Origin: Odontocerum albicorne
Taxonomy: Eukaryota; Arthropoda; Insecta; Trichoptera; Odontoceridae
NCBI GenBank assembly: GCA_949825065.1
Contig: OX463844.1
Location: 24,027,763 to 24,091,762, forward strand
DNA: 64,000 bases
Reading direction: 5' to 3'
Below are positions 24,838-34,770 of this stretch, one piece after another. The position numbers were made by a program, and so were the translations under genes. The notes under the pieces were generated by a model. That model was not told the origin of the DNA. It searched no databases and saw only the letters and a list, made by a program, of their open reading frames with translations. Each line of letters opens with the position of its first letter. Within the stretch, counting starts at the first letter, position 1.

Positions 24838-24985
24838 ATTCACCACTGTTTTATTTGAATTTACCACTGGTTTCAAAATCAAAGTTCATCTTCACCTGAC
24901 GAGGAAAACGGAGGTATTTGAAACCGGTAAGGAACTCAATTAAAATAGTGGTGTATATAAAATAAAAAAATAGTGTTTTATTTAT
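24838..24985. mobile_element. Fold-back element with GAAACCGGT motif
   Basis: An imperfect palindrome: outer arms CACCACTGTTTTATTTGAAT and its near-complement ATTAAAATAGTGGTG, inner arms ACTGGTTTCAAA and TTTGAAACCGGT. The plus strand has CTGACGAG (24896-24903) then GAAACCGGTAAGG (24920-24932). The layout matches the fold-backs at 34.6 and 60.6 kb. Such snap-back repeats with CTGANGA...GAAAC strings occur in terminal repeats of Penelope-like elements with hammerhead ribozymes; the link is an inference. Confidence 0.5.
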
Positions 24986-25261
24986 TTTATTAAAAAATTA
25001 TTAACATGACACTACAAAGTGAAACAATCGTCTTTTCTAAAATTCAAGAAATACATTTTTAGTATCTATCTCAATTTTGTAACTTACGAGTATCATCAAG
25101 CAAACTGTTGATAATTACATCCCTTTCCCTCTCGTGGTCATCGACAATCTTATTTAATTTGTGTTACTTTTTGTTTAGTTTTGTTATTTTTATATCACGT
25201 ACTTTTTTCTCTACGTCAATATTATACATAATAAACCCATCATCATTCATTCATAACTTGA

Positions 25262-25390
25262 TAAAACGATTGTATTATTTGGTCGGAAGAGATTGCCACT
25301 TGGTAATAATTTTGCCATACTGTACACTGTGCAATAAAGTTTTTAAAATAAAATAAAATTTCGATACACATTGACAATTTGTATCGAAAT
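25262..25390 (+). mobile_element. SINE tail fragment plus hairpin
   Basis: The tail reads TTTGGTCGGAAGAGATTGCC, ACTTGGTAATAATTTTGCCA and TGTACACTGTGCAATAAAG, in the order of the SINE tails elsewhere. It is followed by a hairpin with 11-bp arms (ATTTCGATACA, 25358-25368; TGTATCGAAAT, 25380-25390). The head is missing. Confidence 0.55.
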
Positions 25391-25539
25391 CTTTCGTCAA
25401 CAAGTTTGCTTAATATATCGTCGGAACGGAACGGAACACTATGTTATTTAACATACGTCTCATTAGACTTATTATCCTACTTAAGACTTATTACATCTTT
25501 ATAAAGTACGTTGAGTATACGCACAAATTGTATGTTTAT

Positions 25540-26370
25540 TCATGGATTTCTGTTTTAATATCCCGATTTTTTCTCATCTCAGCTTATTTTTCCTTCATTT
25601 CTTTCGATCTTGCCAATTCCTCGGAGATATTCCGAATCTCGTCATGTCCTCCTCCACTTTCTTATATAGACTATTCTTGGGTCACCCTCTGCGTCTACTT
25701 GGGATTTTCCAATTCGTGGCTGTCCTTAGCGTAGACCCTTCAACCCGCCGTTGCACATTCCCATACCAGCGTAGTAGTGCTTTCCGGGCTTTATCTACTG
25801 CTGGCGCCACTTTAATCATTCCGCGAATTTGTTCATTTTGGATCTTATCCAATCTAGTGACGCCCAGTGACCACCGTAGTATACGCATTTCCGCGACACG
25901 AAGCAGTTGTTCCTCTGTTTTCTTTAGAGGCCAACACTCGGCTCCATGTAGCAAAGCGTACCTGATTACACTCATGTTGATCTTGCTCTTAAGCTTCCCT
26001 GGTAGCCATCTGTCGCACATAGCCCCTGTCGTTTGTCTCTATTTGTTCTAGCCAATTTTTATTGTTTTTTAGGTCCTGAAGCACCTTCCCATCTGTTGTA
26101 ATTATTGACCCAAGATATTTGAATAAATTCTAATGTCCATTTCAGGTGTTACATACCTAGCGTGTGTTCAGACTTGGCTCTGCTTATTTTTAATTCATTT
26201 TCCTCCAACATTTGTCGCCATTTTTTCAGTTGCTCTTAGATTATCCCAACATTTTCATCACACAGAACAATATCGTCTGCAAACAAGTTCTTGTGAGTTC
26301 CTCTCAGGATATTCCTAGTGAGGCATTCCATGACAATATTGAACAGGAGCGGTTCTCATATCATGATACC
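25540..26370 (-). mobile_element. RTE/BovB-like reverse transcriptase fragment
   Basis: Read on minus: PLLFNIVMECLTRNILRGTH, then the catalytic box FADDIVLCDE (FADD at 26272-26283), then LKKWRQMLEENELKIS. A long open frame follows (26020-25682) with DRWLPGKLKSKINMSVIRYA, LLHGAECWPLKK, MRILRWSLGVTRLDKI and ALLRWYGNVQRR. It ends with KVEEDMTRFGISPRNWQDRK. This order is diagnostic for RTE/BovB-like elements. A TGA replaces an Arg codon at about 25680 and there are frame changes near 26,030-26,200, so the copy is dead. The 169-codon plus ORF over the same bases is its antisense shadow. Confidence 0.9.
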
Positions 26371-27159
26371 ACTTGATATATAATACTTTAAAAAAAAATG
26401 GTGTTGAATGTATTGTTAGGTTAAATTATTGATTACAGTCTAAATTTTTTGAACACGATGAAAAATTCGGAAAAAATACTGTAGTTTAGGAACTCTAGGG
26501 AAGATAGATCGGTATCTGGTATTCCCGAGATTGCACGTCCCCGCGTCACCCTTTCGGATAGCACAAGTCTCGTAAATCCTGTCAAATAAAATCGGGAAAC
26601 ATTTGTTTGTTTGCTGGCGAAGTCTTTGTATCGGAAAGTTCTGCTTCTTATCGCCGGACGCATTTGGTCGGGCGATCGGACAACTTTCTGGCCAACTTCT
26701 TGCTAACTGGTTCAATCGATACACAGACACGCTTAAGGAGCTGATTCGTGACTTATTGTATGTATCAGGATGCTACGGAAGTTTTTTGCTCATAAAATAT
26801 AGAATTGCAAAATGTATTTTAATATACTTTTAATTATAAGTCAGTATTAAAATAAAATACCACCAAAGACAAGATTAAGATATATTAACTATATTCACTC
26901 ATTGGTTCATTTCTTATTGATCGTATTTAAAAATAAATAAGATTAACATACTCTTGGACATTTTCATAAACCCGTATACGAGTATATCAATGTCGAAAGT
27001 ATTTTGAGGTAATCCAAAAAAAAATATATCCTAAAGTATTAAAGGAGTAGAAATATAAAAAATTTGAAGAAATTACTATTGAGATTAGTGTTCAACATTC
27101 TTTTATATAATAATTCTTCTCGTTTGTGCGGGATGTATTATTATATTACACTATCTTGT
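26371..27159. other. GC-richer block then AT-rich spacer
   Basis: 26480-26760 is noticeably GC-richer, with CTTATCGCCGGACGCATTTG and TCGGGCGATCGGACAAC, and overlapping short ORFs on both strands without motifs. It could be conserved non-coding DNA. The rest is AT-rich background. Confidence 0.35.
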
Positions 27160-27345
27160 TAACAGTACGACCTGGTGGGCTTATTGCTATGTGGCAATCT
27201 CTTCCAATCAACCAGAAGTATGTAAAAAAGACCTTTAGTGAAAACCAGACTATAATCATATTTTAAATAACATGGTTTCAACGGAAATCGAACTCGGTAT
27301 TCCCGATATGAAAGATAGGCAGCATATCCACTAAGCCACATAGAA
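27160..27345 (-). mobile_element. tRNA-headed SINE, minus strand
   Basis: In plus coordinates the tail comes first (ACGACCTGGTGGGCTTATTG, ATGTGGCAATCTCTTCCAAT), then the body (GTGAAAACCAGACT), then the reversed head with a B-box complement (GAAATCGAACTCGG) ending near CCACTAAGCCACA. It is apparently a full-length copy. Confidence 0.75.
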
Positions 27346-27689
27346 TGCCAAGTAAATGATAAAAACGCTTATTATTTTTATTTTTTTTTCATATTATTAT
27401 TTTAAACGATTTTTTAACAATTGTATGTGAAGAAATCAAAATTTCAGATTAAGTAGGTCATTAAATTCGAAAAATTTATAAACCTTGCTTCCGGCATAAT
27501 CCTGTCTAAAACCTTACTCATTCGTTATGAATCTTTAAGACACAATCTATTTTACGATATTCTCTAGCGTTATCCAAATGTAATAACATGTTAATATTCC
27601 AAACCATTATCCGCAGGTATGACAATTACATTTTTATTTTATTATTATTATTATTATTACACATGACAAGAAATATACACAATTTGAGA
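27346..27689. other. AT-rich spacer
   Basis: Contains a short (TTA)n run at about 27635-27659. No gene. Confidence 0.5.
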
Positions 27690-28490
27690 AAAAACAACAG
27701 GTAATTTGATTTGGACATATAATTTTAATGGATCTGGGTTTGTTGCCTTTCATTTGTCATATCCCCAGTAAACTAGGCTTTTGCCTGTATCTCACTGAGG
27801 ATATTTAGCATGAAAAAATAAATCGATACTTCTTTCCGATTTTTGATAACACAAAAAAAACCCGTTGCACGCTCTCATCAACCTGACAAACAGTGACACT
27901 CAACTACAACTGGAAACATCTTGCGAAACTCAACTCCTCACACATTATCACTCTAGAAAGACCAAAAATATTCATCCCACAATATACCGCACACAATCAT
28001 AAGAATAAAAATCAAAACCAATTCAAAACAAAAAAAAAAGAAGAAAAAAAGAAAAACACACAGAAACACAAATACAAAAACATCCAAAATTAAAACAACA
28101 AGAAGAGACCCACACTCACGAGCTCACATAAATCCTTTCTACTCGTCATTCATCCCGAAAGCCCAAGTACTCAAAATCCTGTCGCAATAACAACCACGCT
28201 CCGATCGACTGTCTAAATGGTTTTCCTACCTTTACTTTTATTGAAGTCGGCACGCCATTGTATGTAATGGGAGCCAAATAAGCATATTGCCTTTGGGCAA
28301 AAGAGGTTTTAACTCTAGGGATGGTGAACATTTCATTAGTTGCCATGCGTGTCATGTGTGTCTGCTGAGTTTGCATCTTCCCCTCCTCTATGGTAGTGCC
28401 AGAGAATGGATTTAAGATGTAAATTGGCTATGTTCAGGACCTGATACTCTCTAAAAAGCTCCGCCGTGGGATACCGGGCAGGAAGTTTAT
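27690..28490 (-). mobile_element. Dispersed LINE copy B (3' end with RT C-terminus)
   Basis: It is the second copy of the repeat at 16.7 kb. The minus ORF 28146-28376 contains FTIPRVKTSFAQRQYAYLAP followed by ITYNGVPTSIK. The pattern (F).(I)PR..T..(A/G).R...Y.(A/G)P..(Y/W)N.(L/V)P..I is the usual C-terminal end of CR1/Jockey-like RT proteins. The region downstream on minus (28100-27690) would then be 3' UTR, with an A-rich run at 28029-28060. No RT core is present, so this is a 5'-truncated insertion. Confidence 0.65.
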
Positions 28491-30121
28491 TGATTATTTT
28501 CACAATCAATTTTTGGGAAACCTGTAATATGTGTTTTTGGGTTAAGGTGCATCCCCTCAGACATTAGTATAAGTAACATTATCTCAGACATTAGTATAAG
28601 TTTGCCATGTGCTATAAATTCAAAATTGTGTAGGCCTATTATTAGGAAATATGTAAATGTGGAAATTTAAATGAATTTGTATTTAATTATCGTTACCGCG
28701 GGAACCCTCCTGAATTAAGCTGAATACAATTCAAAGGTCACTTAAAATTCAGGGTATAAATTTTCTTATCACCATCTCATTGATTGCTACTACGAGCAAT
28801 TTAAGATCTCCTTCGACTTCCCTCGACTGCCTCCTTCCTGAGAGGATGAATCTTGATCTCAATTCTAATATTTGGGAATGGAATATAATTTTGTTTCTCA
28901 CGATGAAATGTTATCATTGAAAATCTTCAAATTATAAATAGTTACTCATTTGTGTTATTTTTTTTTCATATTTACCCTTAATGGTATACAGCTTCCTGAA
29001 TTGTGTGAAACCTTAACTTCAATAATGAAAATTCAATCTTTGTTTAAAAACAACCTGAAGATTTTACCCATGGGATGATGCGAGTATTCCTATTCAAGAA
29101 GCAATTTAAGCTTCACAATGAGAATATCTGCTTAAAAATGAGTCATACGCTTGCTGTTTAATTATGGAGTAAATATTCACATATTTTAAGTTTCAACGTT
29201 CCTTTTAAAATTTCCCTTTATATGTCATGTTATTTTTGATAATATTGATAGTGAGGTTTGTAATAATATTAATTTCATTTTATTTATTTATCCTTCTGAG
29301 TATACGTTTTTTATGGTACGTCTTTCGAGTAAGTTTCTATAAATTTTATGATATTTTGAATCCATGGTAAATTTTAAGAAAATTGTAATGCTTAATCAAT
29401 TAAGAAAATGTGAAATACATATATCTAATCGTGGGATTTTAGGAAAAGAGGTGTTAAGACTTGATGACGGTGATCGAAGGGAAATTATATTCAACGGGTA
29501 TATATTGTAGTATTGAGTCATATTTCCACTGATAATACTCAATGTAAGTTTATTCGTTTATTTACTTTATTCGTTTATTTACTCGGTCTAAAATAACCAT
29601 AAAGGAGTCGGTGATTTTTAATGCATTTTTGTGAATTTTGGCAATTGCTTCATAAATATCTAAGTAGTCTTAAATGTATTTTAATTATTATATCTAATAT
29701 TTTTAACTCTATCTAATAATTAAATCCCCATAAAACTTTAATTTTGAACTACATTTTTCGTTTTCTTACTATCTAATATTTTACGTTTCTTATTAAATTA
29801 TACATTACTTCTTTTTAACGACGAAATAAGTAATGCTCGCAAACCATAAAAATGTTGACATTTTTTTACAATGTTTAACTGTAATTTTTTTGTGTTATAC
29901 ATAACTGTGTATAGTTAATGTCGGTCATTATTGTCTTGTCCACGGCTGGCGGTAAGCAGCCTCCGCCCCCGCCTCCGTAACGGTCGGTCGACTCTGCAAT
30001 AACGAGTGACAATGCCCCATGCCCCTTCGTGGCGTGTGCCTCCAGTTTGACAGCCAGATCCGTTTATCTCCGGTGGCAGATGCGATTATCGGCCCAGCGC
30101 TAGGAAAATCTCTACATTTTC
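28491..30121. other. AT-rich stretch ending in a GC-rich block
   Basis: No gene. A 20-bp phrase (CAGACATTAGTATAAGT) is repeated at 28557-28603. The last part, 29930-30110, is GC-rich with CCGCCCCCGCCTCCG and two GATA-like sites (TTATCT, GATTATCGG). It could be a regulatory element. Confidence 0.4.
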
Positions 30122-30291
30122 CCGTTACGATGACATTTAGCCAGTTGTTAAATTGAAACGATTGATACAAGTGCAAGTGCTCTGATTGTTTTATTTCTTA
30201 ACTTTTCCGTTACGATGACATTTAGCCAGTTGTTAAATTGAAACGATTGATACAAGTGCAAGTGCTCTGATTGTTTTATTTCTTAACTTTT
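30122..30291. repeat. Tandem duplication, 85 bp x 2
   Basis: Copies 30122-30206 and 30207-30291 are essentially identical (CCGTTACGATGACATTTAGC...). The first copy joins the GC-rich block on its left. Confidence 0.95.
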
Positions 30292-31578
30292 AGGATTGTC
30301 TAATAAATGTTGATGTATTTTATGAATTGATTTGCTTTCAAGTTACTTTCGATGCATTGTTAGAATTTTATTTTTAATAACAATAATTTGTATAAATTAT
30401 ACTTTTTGAAGTTTTTTTTCATGACTTATTTAAAGATTGATTTCAATATGATTTTCCATCAATTTTGGTTATTGTGATTCACTCTTTCGAGAGTTGAGGT
30501 GAGTATGGCAGTAAATAAAATATTTTCTGGGAAGGTTCCTTGTAGCCAATGATCATATTTGATCTATTAAGCATCCAAATTTTAACTCAAACGCCTGTAT
30601 AGGTTAAAAAGTAGACTTTTTGGTAAATGTTTTGACAAATGTTCCGCCAAATCTTAAAGTCGACGAAGAAAAACAATTTTAACGATATTGTGTTTTATCC
30701 AACAAATTAATGTATTTAAAAGGTTACGTTTTAAAAGCTGCAATTCTTTAACGTAGTTTCTTGAATACTTAATTTTCTTTGTCGTTTGTTCAAGAATATA
30801 AAATATTCTCTTTTTATAGCGAAGCGGAAACATTACCACCCCAGTTTCTGTTGAGACAAAGTTAACAATGTAAGAATATTTCTCTATTTTGAACGGAATA
30901 GTCCTATGTAGTGGGGCCGGGGGACATTAAGTTGATTGTAGCGACCCCGTATCTCCGGGGACAACATGAAAATCTGCTATTAATCCGGCTTTTCCACGTT
31001 TTTCCTGAGCAATTCGGACAATGCGGATTAAATCTTCTATTGCTATGTAACTTGTTTCATTTTACACTGCATTTTGCTTTTGTTTTGTTTCAGTTTTTGA
31101 TGTAATAATGATATTTGAACTCTAAGCAGAGTTTTATCCCTTTATCTATTTTACATTGAATTTTTTTTTGGTATTTTTGACGCAGTACGTAGAAAACAAA
31201 ACCATGGCTTACTGATATGTTTTTTTTTGTTTTTCTACACCAAAACTTATGATAACATAGTTTGAATATTTTATCATTGGTAAAAACGCATTTTTTTTGC
31301 TTTACATAATTATGTGGCACATATTCATTCAAACTGATCATATTTCTGTCGCATCAAAATCCATCTTATGAATTAGGATTTATAGTACCATGACGTACTG
31401 TATGAGCTGCTTTACAACACGTTTTTATGAAAATGTGCTCACTGTGTAGTCTTATTTCGAGAAAATATCTCTATTTTCAGGGCGATCAAAAGGTTTGATA
31501 ATCGAATTTATAAGTATATAATTTCATCAGCTCGCACAACGAACATTCGCGCGCTCATCTACTGAAAGTTTGCCTTGA
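30292..31578. other. AT-rich stretch, no gene seen
   Basis: A GC-richer patch at 30905-31035 (GTGGGGCCGGGGGACATTAA ... CCCCGTATCTCCGGGGACAA) may be part of an unrecognised repeat. The remainder is AT-rich. Confidence 0.45.
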
Positions 31579-31605
31579 CACAGTGTTTCACGTAGAACAT
31601 GCTAG
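31579..31605 (+). repeat. Transib left TIR
   Basis: Begins with the heptamer CACAGTG, then TTTCAC and TAGAACATGCTAG. After a 24-nt spacer from the heptamer comes ACAAAATTA, loosely nonamer-like (6 of 9 to ACAAAAACC). Confidence 0.85.
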
Positions 31606-31999
31606 CTGGACAAAATTATTTTTCCCTGTTTTAGGGTAGTATTTCGTAGATTATTTTATGTTTTGATAATTTCAATCATATTTAGTGAAAAAATCTTAAA
31701 AATATTTAAATAATAAAAATAATTATTATTTATATTTTTTATAAATATTATTTATAATTATTATTATGATTATTTGACTCTAAAGCAATAAAAAAAACGA
31801 AAATAAATAATCATGGCAAATTATTGATGTCTAAATTAATAAAATACATACATAAGTACTTAATCTGTAACAATACTTAGACAATAGAAATACAATAAAA
31901 ATTACAAAGTAAACAGTAATAACTAACTTAATTATTAAATTTCTAAGTAAGGTACATTAAAAAGTAATGAATTGAATTAGTCATCATTATCAGAGTCAT

Positions 32000-33843
32000 C
32001 AACGTCAGAAGAATCTTCCAATAAACAAACTTCATTAAGTGGAAGATTGCTTCTATCGATTTGCGGTAAAGTAGGGGCTACAATTAATTTTAAAACCTCT
32101 GCAGGTAATTTATCTGCCTTTTTTTAGGAACCTCTCTAAAGCTGTTGATTAAAGCATCGAATGTTACAAGTAACATCGACAATAAATCCGGATTTGTGGC
32201 AATACGTGAGCATTTTCTAGTGTTGGGTTTTCGGAACCTGCGACAGTCTTTGTTGCTTCCTGGGCTTCTTCTGAAAGTTGTCCGATTGGGACAAGGGCTG
32301 TTTTTATCACCTCTGTACTGTGAACTAGTATTTTATGCACAGTAGCAGGCATAAAATACCACGAATAGAGACTAATGTAAAGTTTTCTGGTTTCAAGACA
32401 GAGATTATTAAATTCAACTAAATTTATTTCAAAACCAGAAGACAATGTTCTCAAAAGAACGTCAAAGTTTTTGATGAGTGTTACATCTAATCCTGTAATC
32501 TAAGCACATGTTTCAGGGTTACTAAAAAAACTATGGGCAGTGTTTCCATCATTTGTTGACCCAAACCCTGGCTTTGGCTTGTCTACAATGAGGCCCATTT
32601 CACGCTTAAATCGTTGCCTGATTTCATCGGTTCGCTGTTTTACATTATTTCTGTCGTCATCGCCCCTAGCCTGCCATTTTTTGACATTCAGACGATAGCT
32701 AATATGTATCATACATTCAAAACAACGAATCCACGCATGAAGCGTAGATAAACCAAAGCCAAAATGTTCCTTATTGCTGTCAAACTGCCTGGATTCATCA
32801 TTTTAGAGGTAGCACCACAAATAAAACGCTTTTGTGATGAACGATTATCGGTCAAGGCATTACACACTTTCCCATCAATCATTGTCAGCAGAAGTTTATG
32901 CTTAACAGAGATTTGAGAATCACCAAGGCTACAGTGTTGGAAGTAAATGGTTTATTTCTTCTAAAACTTTATTAGTCTCAGTTGTCGTAAATTCATTCGT
33001 TTCCTTGGCAAAAATGAACTTGATTGGGCGGCAAAGCATCGTAGACGATGGCCTAGGGTTTTGCCAAATGATGTGGTTGTCATTAAATAACCTAATGGGA
33101 ACAAAATAAAACACAAAAAGAAACTCGTCTGTATCTTCGGCGTTCTCAAATTTCTGTTTATAGGTGCTAACATATGTCCAGAACTTCCGTCACGCCCCCA
33201 TTTACTCACAAGTGTGAATGAGGAATTGGGGAGCACACTGTTGATCACTTCACTCGTGCTCGAACTAAACGCTCGGCGGTTTTGTCCAGTACTTCAGCAC
33301 GAGTTTCTGTGACAACAATGTGCTCCTCAGGAGGATAATAGGCCTTTTTTATTTCAATAAATTATTAATCGATGGAAAAACGTGATGTCCAGCCTTCAAA
33401 GCCCACTTCCTTGTTTGTATGTTGGTTGTAGACTTGGATTCTATATAATAAGCTAGTGCTTCATCACTAATCAACTGTCTTTTACATTCCACGGAACTGT
33501 TTTAATTTATCACATTTAGATTTTCCGGACTCTGACTAATGTCTTTTATCGCTTTCGCTAAATTTCGGTGGCCTGTTGAACGTACAGCTATTCCCGCAGC
33601 CATCAATAATTCGCGGACACTTCGTGACTGGAGGAGATCTTCCACTCGGCGTTTCTTCGTCTTAAAAGACGAATCTTCGAAGTCTTTCTGGGGTCTTCCT
33701 GAAAGAGTAGCTACGTCTGATGATGTATGGGGTTGTGGAGTGTGAGTAAACACGCAAAATTGCATGTCTCCAGCATCCAACCACCTTTTATTATTGTCTA
33801 GAAAGCGCTCTAACGTTTTGCCGGCAGCCGTCCATCTATCCAT
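32000..33843 (-). pseudogene. Transib transposase, broken
   Basis: It would be the RAG1-like DDE transposase that cuts and joins the CACWRTG ends in the nucleus. Start is ATG at 33843, giving an intact N-terminal part to 33502 with GRPQKDFEDSSFKTKKRRVE. Then, across frame breaks, come YYPPEEHIVVTETRAEVLDK (about 33,280-33,340), LLLTMIDGKVCNALTDNRSS (about 32,850-32,910; the Asp is a candidate catalytic residue), FGLSTLHAWIRCFECMIHI-type text at about 32,700-32,760, MGLIVDKPKPGFGSTNDGNT (32,500-32,620) and LVPIGQLSEEAQEATKT (about 32,240-32,300; the last acidic catalytic region). An acidic tail follows near 31,980-32,030. At least three frame changes or stops interrupt it, so no functional enzyme is expected. 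Confidence 0.85.
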
Positions 33844-34524
33844 ATTTTTTTTAGGAAAAGTTGGCTATTTTTAACTGTATTCCTCTAATTGATTCATCAG
33901 TAGCATCATTGAGGCAAAATCTATTCGATGTGAAGTCGAATAGATGGATGTTACGATCATTTTTGAAATGTTTAATCCATTCTTCGAGAAATTCCATTTC
34001 AGAGAGAGATTAAATGTTTTCTGACTTTTTTTTTAAATAGTTCACTCGAGTGTGCAGCTTAAAACCTATATTACTATAATTATGAATGTTGTGGATAAGA
34101 CATATCCAAAATCTAGCCCGGGGACACCCGGGTACGTGTAAGTTCCGGACGTTTAAAGTTGTTAAACAACGAAAAAAACAGTGTAAATTTACCATTTTTT
34201 TCCAAATGTACTTTAACATAATATAATATACATAAAATTAATGTAAATGAAAAAAAAATACAAAACTTACCCTCAGTAACGAAATCCATTACTTAAACTT
34301 CTATAAAATATTGTACTGCTTCTGTGAGATGTTATCGAAAGTGCAGCGAATTTGCAACTGATTCATTTACCTAGTTCCGCTTTCACCGTCTTCGTACTTT
34401 GGGTTATAATGACTCATTACTGTGGAATGTTAGACACCAAAAAATCTTAGAATCCTCGCCTCGAAAGGGTTCTATATATTAATTATCTATCAATTCCTGG
34501 AATCTAGACATGACTTTGGTCTAC

Positions 34525-34551
34525 CTAGCATGTTCTAGGTGAAACACAGTG
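34525..34551 (-). repeat. Transib right TIR
   Basis: Reverse-complement start CACTGTG, then TTTCAC and TAGAACATGCTAG. A 24-nt spacer precedes ACCAAAGTC, loosely nonamer-like, mirroring the left end. Confidence 0.85.
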
Positions 34552-34558
34552 TGACGTA

Positions 34559-34770
34559 GTAATTTGTTTTAATGAACACTGTTTATTTCACTTTATGTAA
34601 CGGCAAACCCCTACCGGTTTCAAGGTTTTCACCTCATCATCAGGGGAGCACAAACAAGACACACCATAGTCTTGTTTGTGCTCCCCTGATGATGAGATGA
34701 AAGCCTTGAAACCGGTAGGGTTATACCGTTACATAAAGTAGAATAAACAGTGTTTAATAAAACAAATTAC
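34559..34770. mobile_element. Fold-back element, ~100-bp arms, hammerhead-like strings
   Basis: Arms 34559-34660 and 34669-34770 are nearly complementary, with an 8-nt spacer (ACACCATA). The right arm on plus has CTGATGA (34686-34692), then GAAACCGGTAGGG (34708-34720). The left arm on minus has the same with a better stem between them (AGGT-GAAA-ACCT). The outer parts carry AATAAACAGTGTT, shared with the 60.6 kb element. It begins 7 bp after the Transib right end. Terminal repeats of Penelope-like retroelements are known to carry minimal hammerhead ribozymes with this core; I infer but cannot prove that relation. No Penelope RT is seen in the window. Confidence 0.7.

Larger units (their letters stand above)
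31579..34551 (-). mobile_element. Transib DNA transposon, 2,973 bp, both ends present
   Basis: The ends are 27-bp terminal inverted repeats, 31579-31605 and 34525-34551, differing at two positions. The left end starts CACAGTG and the right CACTGTG. Transib TIRs are known to begin CAC(A/T)(A/G)TG, like the V(D)J recombination signal heptamer. Between them lies a minus-strand Transib-type transposase with frame breaks. The size fits autonomous Transib elements (about 3 kb). The 5-bp flanks (CTTGA and TGACG) do not match, so no target duplication is visible; it has decayed or an end has been altered. Confidence 0.85.

Noticed and set aside
25542..26051. 169-codon plus-strand ORF
   Set aside because: The minus strand of the same bases encodes a clear RTE-like RT C-terminus; the plus frame is its shadow.
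32145..33745. Plus-strand ORFs at 32145-32345 and 33539-33745
   Set aside because: They lie antisense to recognisable Transib transposase blocks.
31574..34556. 5-bp target duplication of the Transib element
   Set aside because: Flanks CTTGA and TGACG differ; only TGA is shared in offset, which is not convincing.
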